Source: an uncultured Rhodospirillaceae bacterium | GTDB taxonomy: Bacteria > Pseudomonadota > Alphaproteobacteria > Rhodospirillales > Magnetospirillaceae | Length of the DNA stretch: 64,000 nucleotides | Reading direction: 5' to 3' | NCBI GenBank assembly: GCA_937887565.1 | Contig: CALABS010000010.1 | Location: forward strand, 62,001-126,000 | Shown here: positions 35,433 to 44,297 of the stretch, one piece after another | Position numbering within the stretch: position 1 is the first letter of the stretch | Layout of the letters: each line of letters starts with the position of its first letter | Position numbers and translations under genes: made by a program | The notes under the pieces: generated by a model | What the model saw: only the letters and a program-made list of their open reading frames with translations | What the model was told of the DNA's origin: nothing | Databases searched by the model: none

Positions 35433-37175
35433 TCACGAACGGGTGGCGTTGGCGACGGCCTTGGGGGCCTGGGACTGGTTGGCGACCACGTGCGGCCGGG
35501 CCAGGCGCGACAGCACCTCGTCGCGGCTGCCGAACAGCTCGACCTCGCCGGCGTTGAGCACCAGGATCTTGTCGACCGAGGCCAGGATGGACAGCCGGTG
35601 GGTGACCACGACGGTGGTGGCGCGGCGCTCCTTGAGACCGAGCACCGCCTCGACCAGGGCCTGCTCGCCCACGGTGTCGAGGTTGGAGTTGGGCTCGTCC
35701 AGGACGACGAAGGCGGGGTCGCCGTAGAGCGCCCGGGCGAGGGCGATGCGCTGGCGCTGGCCGCCCGACAGGACGCGGCCGCCGTCGCCGATGCGGGTGT
35801 CGTAGCCGTCGGGCAGGCCCAGGATGATGTCGTGGACGCCGGCGCGGGCGGCGGCCTCGACCACGCGGGCGGCGTCGATGGCGCCGAAGCGGGCGATGTT
35901 CTCGGCGACGGTGCCGTCGAACAGCTCGACGTCCTGTGGCAGGTAGCCCAGGGCCGAGCCGACCTCGTCGCGCGGCCAGTCGCCCAGATTGGCGCCGTCG
36001 AGCCGCACCACGCCCGCCCCGGCCGGCCATACCCCCATCAGCACGCGGGCCAGGGTGGACTTGCCGGCCGCCGATGGGCCGACCACGCCCAGCACCTCGC
36101 CGGGTTCCAGCTTGAACGACACCCCCTTGAGCACGGCGGTGCTGGTGCCCGGCGGCACGGCGAACACGCGCTCGACGCTCAGCGCGCCCTCGGGGCGGGG
36201 CAGCTCCATCTTGGCCGGGGCCTGGCCGGTCTTGGCCAGCAGCTCGTCGAGGCGGGCATAGGCGCCGCGGAAGCCGACAAAGCTCTTCCAGTGGCCGACC
36301 GCCATCTCGATGGGGGCCAGGGCGCGGCCCATCAGGATCGAACCGGCGATGATGGCGCCGCCGGTGACCGCGTTCTCCAGCGCCAGCCAGGCGCCGACGC
36401 CCAGGATCGCCGACTGCAGGAACATGCGGATGAACTTGGACACCGCCAGCAGGGTGCCGGCGCGGTCGGCGGCCTGGGCCTGCAGCGCCAAGGCGGTGCG
36501 GTGGCGGGCCATCCAGCGCTCGGACACGCCGGGCATCATGCCCATGGCGTGCAGGACCTCGGAGTTGCGCAAGCTCGCCTCGGCGAAGGCGGCGGCATTG
36601 GCCGAGACCGCCGAGGCGTCCTTGAGGGCCTTGCGGGTCGAGATCTCGTTGATCACCGCCAGGGTGAAGATGATGATTCCGCCGGCCAGCGTCACCGCGC
36701 CCAGTAGCGGATGCAGGATGAAGGCGGCGATGATGAACAAGGGTGCCCACGGCGCGTCGCAGAACACCACCAGCGCCGGGCCGGTGGCGAAATCGCGCAC
36801 CGAATCCAGGTCGCGCAGCACTTGGCCCGACACCGAGCCGGGCTGCCTGCGGGCGGCCTCGAACACGCCCGAGAAGGCGCGCCCCGCCAGCTCCATGTCC
36901 AGCCGGGCCCCGGCCCGGACCAGAACGCGCGAGCGCACCGCCTCGATGAAGCCCAGGATCGCCAGCAGGAAGGCGGCGATCAGCGTCAGCATGACCAGGG
37001 TCGATTCGCTGCGGCTGCCGAGGACGCGGTCGTAGACCTGCAGCATGTAGAGCGGTGCCACGAACAGCAGCAGGTTCGCGACCAGGGAGAACACCGCCGT
37101 GGCGGTGATGGCGCCCTTGCAGGTGGCGAGCGCCTTGCGGATGGGACTGGGGGGCTGGGCTTGGAAGGAGGCCAT
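35433..37175 (-). CDS. Type I secretion ABC exporter (PrtD/HlyB-like)
   Basis: A 580-residue half-transporter: six membrane helices in residues 20-290 and an ATPase domain with Walker A GPSAAGKST (366-374), signature LSGGQRQR (469-476), Walker B FVVLDE (489-494) and H-loop VVVTHRLS. It lacks an N-terminal C39-like domain, as in PrtD-type exporters. It powers one-step secretion of the RTX protein encoded downstream. It is the first gene of a two-gene unit with the HlyD protein. The 336-bp AT-rich region upstream is the likely promoter. Confidence 0.94.
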   Translation of the reverse strand: MASFQAQPPSPIRKALATCKGAITATAVFSLVANLLLFVAPLYMLQVYDRVLGSRSESTLVMLTLIAAFLLAILGFIEAVRSRVLVRAGARLDMELAGRAFSGVFEAARRQPGSVSGQVLRDLDSVRDFATGPALVVFCDAPWAPLFIIAAFILHPLLGAVTLAGGIIIFTLAVINEISTRKALKDASAVSANAAAFAEASLRNSEVLHAMGMMPGVSERWMARHRTALALQAQAADRAGTLLAVSKFIRMFLQSAILGVGAWLALENAVTGGAIIAGSILMGRALAPIEMAVGHWKSFVGFRGAYARLDELLAKTGQAPAKMELPRPEGALSVERVFAVPPGTSTAVLKGVSFKLEPGEVLGVVGPSAAGKSTLARVLMGVWPAGAGVVRLDGANLGDWPRDEVGSALGYLPQDVELFDGTVAENIARFGAIDAARVVEAAARAGVHDIILGLPDGYDTRIGDGGRVLSGGQRQRIALARALYGDPAFVVLDEPNSNLDTVGEQALVEAVLGLKERRATTVVVTHRLSILASVDKILVLNAGEVELFGSRDEVLSRLARPHVVANQSQAPKAVANATRS

Positions 37176-37511
37176 CGGTCGACCGTTCCTCTCGCTGTGA
37201 ATGCGGGTGAGGAGCGGAAGCCTGCGGCCGGCCTATTAACGAAAGGTTACCTCGGTCTGGGTATAACCTTAATATCCATTAATGAGTACGGCGCTGTCCA
37301 TGGATACGTAAATGTGGATATCCATCGTGATGGCGGTGCCGAGATGGTGTAATCTGGCTTGAATTAAAAGGGTATTAAGCCAGGTGCGGATGAATGTGGC
37401 GAATTGCGGCAAGTGTGGCGGCAGAAACTTTAGTGGTATTTAAAAAATATTAATAGGAGGGTCGAGGGAAGCTCGGTGTCGCATTGACATCCTTTCCAAG
37501 CTGCCGGTCCG
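37176..37511. other. AT-rich intergenic region upstream of the exporter genes
   Basis: This 336-bp gap separates the sugar-nucleotide genes from the type I secretion genes. Its base composition is far more AT-rich than its neighbours (for example TTTAAAAAATATTAATAGG near 37440). It contains short dyads such as TGGATATCCA and GTCCATGGATAC, and repeated ATATCCAT. It probably holds the promoter and operators of the minus-strand exporter operon. No coding sequence is evident. Confidence 0.55.
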
Positions 37512-38159
37512 TCACACCACCAGCTTCCGGGCCACGAACCCTTCGGCGAACGGGCTGTTGCAGGCGACGCCGCGCAGGCGCATCAGGCCCAGGAAGGTGC
37601 CCTCGTCGAACCACGCGCGGCCGCGCTGGCTCTCGAAGCAGGACAGGAGCGCGGCCACCTTGCGCTCGGCCAGGTCGCGGTCCACCGGCACCAGCAGGTT
37701 GGGATTGCCCAGGTCGCCCTCGTATTTGGGGATTTCGTATTCCAGGACGAGGTGGTCGCGAAAGGTGTTCCAGGTCAGCTCGGCCACCGTGCGGTGGTCC
37801 TGGTGGGAGTCGTCGCGGCAGTGGGTGAAGATGACGGACGGCCGGAAGCCGTCCTTGAGACGTTCGAACTCCGCCTTCACCGCGCCCCACTGGGCGGGCA
37901 GGAAGCTTTCCTGGAAGGCGTGCAGTTCGACCTGTGGCTGACGGAGCCCGGACAGGAACAGGGCGGCGGAGCGCCGCGCCTCCGCATGGCGGCGCGGCGA
38001 ACCGGTGAAGACCACCCAGCGCACCTCCAGGTCCGGCACCGTGCCGGCCAGGCGCAGGAGCGTGGCGCCGCAGCCGATCTCGATGTCGTCGCAATGGGCT
38101 CCCAGGCAGAGAATGCGGAAGGGACCCGGGCCGGCGGTGTCGAACCTGAACGGGTGCAT
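37512..38159 (-). CDS. PIG-L family deacetylase
   Basis: A 215-residue zinc-dependent N-deacetylase of the PIG-L/LmbE family. The zinc and catalytic motif is LGAHCDDIEIGCGAT (residues 18-32), and the second motif THCRDDSHQDHR is near residue 112. Family members deacetylate GlcNAc-linked lipids or sugar nucleotides; here it is probably used to modify a sugar of the exopolysaccharide. The start at 38159 lies 5 bp after the epimerase stop, so it is co-transcribed with the UXS-like and ugd genes. Confidence 0.9.
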   Translation of the reverse strand: MHPFRFDTAGPGPFRILCLGAHCDDIEIGCGATLLRLAGTVPDLEVRWVVFTGSPRRHAEARRSAALFLSGLRQPQVELHAFQESFLPAQWGAVKAEFERLKDGFRPSVIFTHCRDDSHQDHRTVAELTWNTFRDHLVLEYEIPKYEGDLGNPNLLVPVDRDLAERKVAALLSCFESQRGRAWFDEGTFLGLMRLRGVACNSPFAEGFVARKLVV

Positions 38160-38164
38160 GGCAT

Positions 38165-39250
38165 CTATCCCTGAGCCGCCTTGCGCAGGCTGCCCAGGTC
38201 GCGCTCCTCGCGATAGGAGGACAGGGTGCGCCCCAGGCCCTCGCGCACCTTCACCCGTGCCTCGAAGCCGGTCAGGCGGTGCAGCTTGGTCAGGTCGGGG
38301 CAGCGGCGCTGGGGATTGTCGACCAGATAGGCGGCCTCGGAGCTGACGCGGAACTCCACCTTCATGGACGGGTCGCCGCTGGCCTCGGCCATGGCGTGGC
38401 CGGCATCGGCGATGGACACCTCCTCGGCGTTGCCGACGTTGAAGGCGTGGCCGTCGGCCTCGGGCATCATCAACAGCATCAGGCAGGCCTCGGCGAAATC
38501 CGAGACGTAGCAGAAGGACCGGGTGGCGCGGCCGTCCGAATAGAGCACCAGCGGGCCGCCGGCCAGGGCGGCGCGGACCAGGTCGGGGATGATGCGGCCG
38601 TCGTCCAGGCGCTGGCCGGGGCCGTAGACGTTGAACGGCCGGATCACCTTCACCGGCGTCCGGTGCAGGCGGAAATAGGTGGCGCACAGGGTCTCGCCCA
38701 GGCGCTTGCTCTCGTCGTAGCAGGCGCGCGGGCCGGTGAAGCTGACATTGCCGTTGTAGTCCTCGGGGGTGGGAACGACGCTGGGGTCGCCGTAGACCTC
38801 GGACGACGAGAACGACAGCATGCCGCGGGCGCCCTGGTGGCACAGGTCGAGCATGTTCCAGGTGCCCTGGACGTTGGCGGCGATCACCTCCAGCGGGTTG
38901 GCGCGGTAGATGGACGGCGAGCCGATGGACGCCGCGTGGATGATCCAGTCGGGTTGCAGCGGCGGCACCAGCGGCCTGGAGACGTCGCCAGCCCGGCAGG
39001 TGACCCACGGCCGCGACAACAGGTGCGAAAGGCGCTCGGGCGGCCCGACCATGAAGTTGTCCATGGCCACCACCCGGGCGGGCCGGCCGGGATGGCGGTC
39101 GTTGAAGGCGTCGAGCAGGTCGAGGAAGAAGCCGCCGATGAAGCCGGCGGCGCCGGTGACCAGCACGGTCGAGCCGGCCAGCGGGTCGAGCAGGCGGCCG
39201 AGATTGTCGACCACGCCCTGGGCGTCCCGGCGGATGACGTCGGTGATCAT
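38165..39250 (-). CDS. NAD-dependent sugar epimerase/dehydratase, UDP-glucuronate decarboxylase-like
   Basis: A 361-residue extended SDR enzyme. It has TGAAGFIGG (32-40), HAASIGSPSIYRANP, SFSSSEVYGDP, and the active-site Y178-x3-K182 in GPRACYDESKRLGE, which is the form seen in UDP-xylose synthase. It also has VIRPFNVYGPGQR. UXS converts UDP-glucuronate to UDP-xylose. The gene for UDP-glucose dehydrogenase, the supplier of UDP-glucuronate, lies 2 bp upstream, which supports this reading, but a dehydratase or epimerase specificity cannot be excluded. The ~25-residue N-terminal extension before the Rossmann fold is unusual. Confidence 0.87.
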   Translation of the reverse strand: MITDVIRRDAQGVVDNLGRLLDPLAGSTVLVTGAAGFIGGFFLDLLDAFNDRHPGRPARVVAMDNFMVGPPERLSHLLSRPWVTCRAGDVSRPLVPPLQPDWIIHAASIGSPSIYRANPLEVIAANVQGTWNMLDLCHQGARGMLSFSSSEVYGDPSVVPTPEDYNGNVSFTGPRACYDESKRLGETLCATYFRLHRTPVKVIRPFNVYGPGQRLDDGRIIPDLVRAALAGGPLVLYSDGRATRSFCYVSDFAEACLMLLMMPEADGHAFNVGNAEEVSIADAGHAMAEASGDPSMKVEFRVSSEAAYLVDNPQRRCPDLTKLHRLTGFEARVKVREGLGRTLSSYREERDLGSLRKAAQG

Positions 39251-39252
39251 GC

Positions 39253-40623
39253 TCACTCCCTTGGCAATGAGGTGTCGGGGCCGGCCCCGGCTCGCAGCAC
39301 GGTCAGCCAGCGCGGCAGGTCGAGGCCGTCCAGCAGCAGCCGGCCGTCGAGGACGAGCGGGCGCGCCATGCGGGCGGCGAAGGTGGTCCAGTCCCAGTCG
39401 CGGTAGTCGGGCCAGGCGGTGGCGATGACCGCCGCGTCGGCGCCGGTCAGGGCCGCCTCGGCCGAATCGGCGATGGCGATGTCCGCTGGCAGCAGGCTCC
39501 GCGCCCGCTGGCGGACGATGGGCAGCGGGTCGTGGACGGTGACATCGGCCCCGCATCCGGCCAGCCGCCGCGCCAGCCTGAGCCCGGGTGACTCGCGCAG
39601 GTCGTCGGTGCCCGGCTTGAAGGCCAGGCCCAGCACGGTCAGCCGCCGGCCGGCCATGGTGCCGATGGCGGCCTCCAGTCGGCGGGCGACGGCCTCGATG
39701 CGGGCGTCATTCAAGGCGCTGACCGCCTCGATCAGCGGCGCCGCGACGCCCCGTTCCCGGGCCAGCGCGGCCAGCGCCCGCAGATCCTTCGGGAAGCAAC
39801 TGCCGCCGAAGCCGATGCCGCCCATCAGGAAGCGGGTGGCGCCGGCGCGGCCGCCGCCGGGGCCGTCGAGCATGCGGTCGAGATGCACCGCCGCCATCAC
39901 CGTCGCGTGGTCGACGCCGGGGATCGCCTCGCACAGGGCGGCGATCTGGTTGGCGTAGGAAATCAACGTCGCCTGCAGGCCGTTGGCGGCGTATTTGACC
40001 ATCTCGGCCTCGCGCAGGGCCATGACCAGCAGGGGGGCGGGGAAGGGGCGGTAGAGGTCCTCCAGCACCCGGGCCGAGCGCGGGTCGAAGGCGCCGACGA
40101 CGATGCGGTCGGGAGCCAGGAAGTCCCGCACCGCCGAGCCCTGGCTCAGGAATTCGGGATTCATCGCCAGGCCGAAATCCTCGCCGGCGCGGCCACCGCC
40201 GGCGATTTCGACGGCGCGCCGGACCACGGTGTCGGTGGTGCCGGGCGGAACCGTGCTCTTGACCGTCACCACCGGGAAGCCGCCTCGACCCTTGAGCGTC
40301 GCGCCCAGCTGACAGGCTGCCCGCTCGACCGCCGACAGGTCGGAGCCGCCGTCGGCCAAGGCGGGGGTGCCGACGCAGATCATGGCGATCTCGGCCCCCT
40401 CGGCGGCCGCTTGCAGATCGTCGGTGGCGGAAAGCGCGCCCGAAGCGACGCCGTCCTTGACCAGTTCCGGCAGGCCGTCCTCGATGATGGGCGTTTCTCC
40501 CCGCGCCACCCGCAGAGCGCGGTCGCGGTCGGCTTCCACGCACACCACGCGATGGCCGACCGACGCCAGGCAGGCGCCGGTGACCAGGCCCACATATCCG
40601 GTACCCACGATGACGACGCGCAT
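39253..40623 (-). CDS. ugd: UDP-glucose 6-dehydrogenase
   Basis: A 456-residue enzyme that oxidises UDP-glucose twice with NAD to UDP-glucuronate. It has the Rossmann motif VVIVGTGYVGLVTGACLA (3-20), STVPPGTTD, NPEFLSQGSAVRDFL, the catalytic K210 region EMVKYAANG and the nucleophile C276 in GFGGSCFPKDLRAL. The C-terminal domain has LGLAFKPGTDDLRESP. ATG 40623 follows a strong GGGAGGAG. It is transcribed divergently from the methyltransferase gene, with about 207 bp between them, and heads the ugd/UXS/deacetylase unit. Confidence 0.95.
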   Translation of the reverse strand: MRVVIVGTGYVGLVTGACLASVGHRVVCVEADRDRALRVARGETPIIEDGLPELVKDGVASGALSATDDLQAAAEGAEIAMICVGTPALADGGSDLSAVERAACQLGATLKGRGGFPVVTVKSTVPPGTTDTVVRRAVEIAGGGRAGEDFGLAMNPEFLSQGSAVRDFLAPDRIVVGAFDPRSARVLEDLYRPFPAPLLVMALREAEMVKYAANGLQATLISYANQIAALCEAIPGVDHATVMAAVHLDRMLDGPGGGRAGATRFLMGGIGFGGSCFPKDLRALAALARERGVAAPLIEAVSALNDARIEAVARRLEAAIGTMAGRRLTVLGLAFKPGTDDLRESPGLRLARRLAGCGADVTVHDPLPIVRQRARSLLPADIAIADSAEAALTGADAAVIATAWPDYRDWDWTTFAARMARPLVLDGRLLLDGLDLPRWLTVLRAGAGPDTSLPRE

Positions 40624-40830
40624 GGCTCCTCCCGTGTGGCGGGGGTGACGCCCTCGAAATTGGGGCCTGGGCCACGCGGGAGAAATCGATCAGGGGGATA
40701 ACACCATCGGCCTTGCGGAGAGGCGGGCGGCCTTTCGGCGCATCGCCGTAAGGCCGGTTCCGTCGGCCGCCGGTCCCGGCCTATGTGCATAGGCGAGACG
40801 ACCGTTCCCCATGCTGAAAGGACTACGGCC

Positions 40831-42096
40831 GTGAAAGATTCCGACCTCACCGACAGCCGGACGGCGGACGGGCACCATGCCGGCGCCCGTTGCCGGTTCT
40901 GCGGTGGCGGGCTGGCCGAGGTGGTCGACCTCGGCATGTCGCCCCTGTGCGAGAGCTTCCGCGCCCCCCACGAGCTGAACCGCATGGAAGCGTTCTATCC
41001 GCTGAAGGTACGGGTGTGCGGGAGCTGCTGGCTGATGCAGCTCGAGGACTATGTCAGCCCCAAGGACATCTTCAGCGAATACGCCTATTTCTCATCCTAT
41101 TCCGACGCCTATGTGGAGCATGCGCGCCGCTACGTCGACGCCATCGTCCGCCGCCTGCGGCTGGGGCCGGCCAGCCACGTGGTCGAACTGGCGTCCAACG
41201 ACGGTTACCTGCTGCGCCATTTCGAGCCCCATGGCGTGCCGGTGCTGGGGGTCGAACCGGCGGCAAACGTGGCCCGGGCCGCCATCGACCACGGAGTACC
41301 CACCATCGTCGAGTTCTTCTCGGCGTCCACCGCCCGGCGCATGAGGCCGGCCGATCTGGTGATCGCCAACAACGTGCTGGCGCAGGTGCCCGACATCAAC
41401 GATTTCGTCGAGGGACTCCGCGTGCTGCTCGCGCCCTGCGGGGTGGCGACGGTCGAGGTGCCGCATCTGCTGACCCTGATTCGCGAGAACCAATACGACA
41501 CCATCTACCATGAGCATTTCTCGTATTTCTCGCTGGCCACCGCCGAGCGGATCTTCGCCGTCCACGGTCTCAGGGTGTTCGACGTCGAGGAAATCTGGAC
41601 CCATGGCGGGTCGCTCCGCATGTATCTCTGCCACGCCGAGGATGACCGGCCGGCGACGACGGCCGCGGGTGAGGCGATCAAGGCCCGCGAGATCGAGGCG
41701 GCGCTCGACCGGCCACTCGGCTATTCGCGCTTCGCCGGTCAGGTGAAGCAGTCGAAGTGGGGCCTGGTGGACTTCCTCATCCGCGCCAAATGGTACGGCA
41801 AGTCCATCGTCGCCTATGGCGCGCCGGGCAAGAGCGCCACCCTGCTGAACTACTGCGGCATCCGCACCGACTTCATCGACTACGCGGTCGACCGCAACCC
41901 CTACAAGCATGGCCGCTACACGCCGGGCACCCACATCCCCATCCATGCCCCCGAACGGATCGCCGAGACCCGGCCCGATTACCTGCTGATCCTGCCGTGG
42001 AACCTGAAGCAGGAGATCATGGCCGCCCATGGCTACATCCGCGACTGGGGCGGCCAGTTCGTGGTGCCCATTCCCGACGTGGCGGTGTTCCCCTGA
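40831..42096 (+). CDS. SAM-dependent sugar C-methyltransferase (TylC3-like)
   Basis: A 421-residue protein of the three-domain sugar C-methyltransferase type: an N-terminal zinc module (CRFCGGG, CGSCW; C21, C24, C63, C66), a central Rossmann SAM domain (HVVELASNDGYLL, 117-129; VEVPHLLTLIRENQYDTIYH) and a C-terminal domain with VAYGAPGKSATLLNY. These enzymes add a methyl branch at C3 of a deoxy-keto sugar nucleotide. GTG 40831 was chosen because AAAGGA lies 8 bp before it; an in-frame ATG 48 bp upstream has no ribosome-binding site. It precedes the RfbF-like gene by 15 bp. Confidence 0.85.
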   Translation: MKDSDLTDSRTADGHHAGARCRFCGGGLAEVVDLGMSPLCESFRAPHELNRMEAFYPLKVRVCGSCWLMQLEDYVSPKDIFSEYAYFSSYSDAYVEHARRYVDAIVRRLRLGPASHVVELASNDGYLLRHFEPHGVPVLGVEPAANVARAAIDHGVPTIVEFFSASTARRMRPADLVIANNVLAQVPDINDFVEGLRVLLAPCGVATVEVPHLLTLIRENQYDTIYHEHFSYFSLATAERIFAVHGLRVFDVEEIWTHGGSLRMYLCHAEDDRPATTAAGEAIKAREIEAALDRPLGYSRFAGQVKQSKWGLVDFLIRAKWYGKSIVAYGAPGKSATLLNYCGIRTDFIDYAVDRNPYKHGRYTPGTHIPIHAPERIAETRPDYLLILPWNLKQEIMAAHGYIRDWGGQFVVPIPDVAVFP

Positions 42097-42111
42097 GCTG
42101 GAGGCGAAGGC

Positions 42112-42930
42112 ATGAAGGTCGTCCTGTTCTGCGGCGGGCTGGGAATGCGCATGCGCGACTATTCCCAGCACGTTCCCAAGCCCATGGCCATGCTGCGCAA
42201 CCGGCCCATCCTGTGGCACGTGATGCGGTGGTATGCCCATTGGGGGCACAAGGATTTCATCCTCTGCCTCGGCTATCGGGGCGAGGTCATCAAGGAATAC
42301 TTCCTGGGCTACAACGAGGCGCTGTCCAACGACTTCGTGCTCTCCGAGGGCGGCCGCTCGGTGCAACTGCTGTCCGAGGACATCCACGACTGGCGCGTCA
42401 CCTTCGTCGATACCGGGCTGGCGGCCAATATCGGCCAGCGGCTCCGGGCGGTGGCGCCGTATCTGGAGGGCGAGGAGACCTTTCTCGCCAATTACTCGGA
42501 CGGTCTGTCGGACGTGCCGTTGCCGAGGGTCGTCGAGCGGCACCGCGCCACCGGCGCCGCCGCCACCTTCCTGGCGGTGCGGCCGAGTTCGAGCTTCCAC
42601 GTCGCCGCCATCCGCGACGACGGAACCGTGGCCGGCATCCACGACATCAAGTCCACCGAGATGTGGATCAACGGCGGCTATTTCGTGCTGTCGCGGCGGA
42701 TCTTCGACGTGCTGGGCGCCGGCGAGGAACTGGTGGTCGAACCGTTCCAGCGCCTGATCGAGCGCCAACAACTGGCCGCCTACCGCTATGACGGTTTCTG
42801 GCGGGCGGTGGACACCTTCAAGGATCTGACCGAGATGGAGGCCCTGGTCGGAGCGGGCGTCGGCCCCTGGGAATGCTGGCGCCGGTCCGATTCACCGGTC
42901 CCGGTCGCGCGGGTGGTGGCCGCCGAATAG
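42112..42930 (+). CDS. Glucose-1-phosphate cytidylyltransferase-like nucleotidyltransferase (RfbF family)
   Basis: A 272-residue GT-A-like nucleotidyltransferase. FILCLGYRGEVIKEYF and NYSDGLSDVPL are close to RfbF, which makes CDP-glucose from glucose-1-phosphate and CTP. The substrate-binding signature is altered: GGLGMRMR (8-15) replaces the usual GGLGTRL, with PKPM at 22-25. No CDP-glucose dehydratase gene is near, so the product may feed a different branch or the true substrate may differ. The context with a C-methyltransferase fits synthesis of a branched or modified sugar. A weak GGAGG motif precedes ATG 42112. Confidence 0.85.
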   Translation: MKVVLFCGGLGMRMRDYSQHVPKPMAMLRNRPILWHVMRWYAHWGHKDFILCLGYRGEVIKEYFLGYNEALSNDFVLSEGGRSVQLLSEDIHDWRVTFVDTGLAANIGQRLRAVAPYLEGEETFLANYSDGLSDVPLPRVVERHRATGAAATFLAVRPSSSFHVAAIRDDGTVAGIHDIKSTEMWINGGYFVLSRRIFDVLGAGEELVVEPFQRLIERQQLAAYRYDGFWRAVDTFKDLTEMEALVGAGVGPWECWRRSDSPVPVARVVAAE

Positions 42931-42983
42931 GGAACCTTCGCCCTCCGCCGGTGTGGACTCCCCACAGGACGACGGAGGGCAGG

Positions 42984-43238
42984 ATGGCGATCGAGATCGT
43001 CGAGACGGCGGACACGTTCCGCCTGATTTCCGATGGGGGTGGCCGCTTCGCGGTGGTCGAGGCGCGGGCCGGCCATGTCTATTCGGTTCACGGCCATGAC
43101 CGCCGCCGGGCCGAGGACAGCGAGCGCGGCATGGGCGAGGTGGTGGGCGACGACGGCTGGTTCGACGAGGCGGCCGCGCGGCGATGCCTGGACGAGGCGG
43201 CCCGGGGCGGCGACACCTATTCGCGGATCATCTGGTGA
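42984..43238 (+). CDS. Small protein of unknown function
   Basis: An 84-residue soluble protein, not recognised. ATG 42984 has a good GGAGGGCAGG upstream. The N-terminal half is beta-like (ETADTFRLISDGGGRFAVVEAR) and the C-terminal half is charged and helical, ending TYSRIIW. Its stop codon directly abuts the stop of the convergent nudC gene. It may be transcribed after the RfbF-like gene (53 bp gap). Confidence 0.6.
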   Translation: MAIEIVETADTFRLISDGGGRFAVVEARAGHVYSVHGHDRRRAEDSERGMGEVVGDDGWFDEAAARRCLDEAARGGDTYSRIIW

Positions 43239-44174
43239 TCACGGACCGGCGGCCAGCCAGTCGTCCAGCATGCGCCGCGCGATGGTGCCCCGCCAGGGCA
43301 GGAACAGGCCGCCGGCGGCGCGATGGCCGTCGGCGAACAGGGTGGCGAGTTCGTGGCGCGAGAACCAGCGGGCGTCCTCGAGTTCCTTGGTGCACACCGT
43401 CAGCGTGCCGCCCGCCGCCCGGGCGGTGAAGCCCACCATCAGCGACGATGGGAACGGCCACGGCTGGCATCCGGCATAGGTCGCGCCGGCGACGACGATG
43501 CCGGTCTCCTCGCGCACCTCGCGCGCCACCGTCTCTTCCAGCGTTTCGCCCGGTTCGACGAAGCCGGCCAGGATCGACCACATGCCCTCGCTCCAGCCGT
43601 GCTGACGGTGCAGCAGCACCCGGTCGCCGTCGGCCACCAGCATGATGACGGCGGGGTCGGTGCGGGGATAGTGCAGGGTCCCGCAATGGGGGTCGAGGCA
43701 GGCCCTGACCTGGCCGCCCTCGCGTGGTTCGGTGGGGGCGCCGCAATGGCCGCAGAAGCGGGTGCGGCGGACCCACATCAGCATGGCCCGGGCATAGGCC
43801 ATGAGAGCGGCATCCTCGCGCAGCATGGCGGGACCGGCGCCGCGCAGCGCCGCCCACCGGCCGGGCAGACCCAGTTGCGGTTCGGGCGCAGCCGGTTCGA
43901 CGGCCGCCCCCGAAAGGTCGGCCGCGAGCATCGGGGCGCCGTCGCGGTCAAGGCCCAGGAAGACCACGTCCCTCGCCAGATCCAGGACCATGGCTGCCTC
44001 GGTCCCGGTCAGGACAACCGCCCGCGAGTCGCCGTCGTCCAGCAGTGACAGCTCGTGCCACAGCGGCAGCACCTTGCGCCGTGACGAGGCGAACAGCTCG
44101 GCCATGGCGTGGGCGTCGCGGCGGAGATGGGCGGCGCGGTCGAGTGGGGCGCCGATGTAGAGCAGGGTATCCAT
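43239..44174 (-). CDS. nudC: NAD(+) diphosphatase NudC
   Basis: NudC (311 residues) hydrolyses NAD(H) and removes NAD caps from RNA. The zinc-ribbon is visible at residues 141-164 (C141, C144, C159, C164; FCGHCGAPTEP), and the Nudix box starts at G204 (GFVEPGETLEET then REVREETGI), with the SQPWPFP-like motif as GCQPWPFPSSLM downstream. The start is MDTLLYIGA at 44174; another in-frame ATG lies 12 bp upstream. It diverges from the GGDEF/EAL gene. Confidence 0.93.
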   Translation of the reverse strand: MDTLLYIGAPLDRAAHLRRDAHAMAELFASSRRKVLPLWHELSLLDDGDSRAVVLTGTEAAMVLDLARDVVFLGLDRDGAPMLAADLSGAAVEPAAPEPQLGLPGRWAALRGAGPAMLREDAALMAYARAMLMWVRRTRFCGHCGAPTEPREGGQVRACLDPHCGTLHYPRTDPAVIMLVADGDRVLLHRQHGWSEGMWSILAGFVEPGETLEETVAREVREETGIVVAGATYAGCQPWPFPSSLMVGFTARAAGGTLTVCTKELEDARWFSRHELATLFADGHRAAGGLFLPWRGTIARRMLDDWLAAGP

Positions 44175-44297
44175 GACGGGAACCATGGCATGGGACGGCG
44201 GCCGCCTCAAGCGGAGAGGGCGGCACCCGTCCACGCCCACAAGGCGATTGCCCTTTGGCGCCGGGTTGGCGAGAATGGCCGAAATTCGGGGGACGTC

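Noticed and set aside
35433..37175. The ABC exporter as the source of C39 processing for the secreted proteins at 56508-58269
   Set aside because: It lacks an N-terminal C39 domain and lies next to its own RTX substrate; the free-standing C39 peptidase at 57212 is the better candidate.
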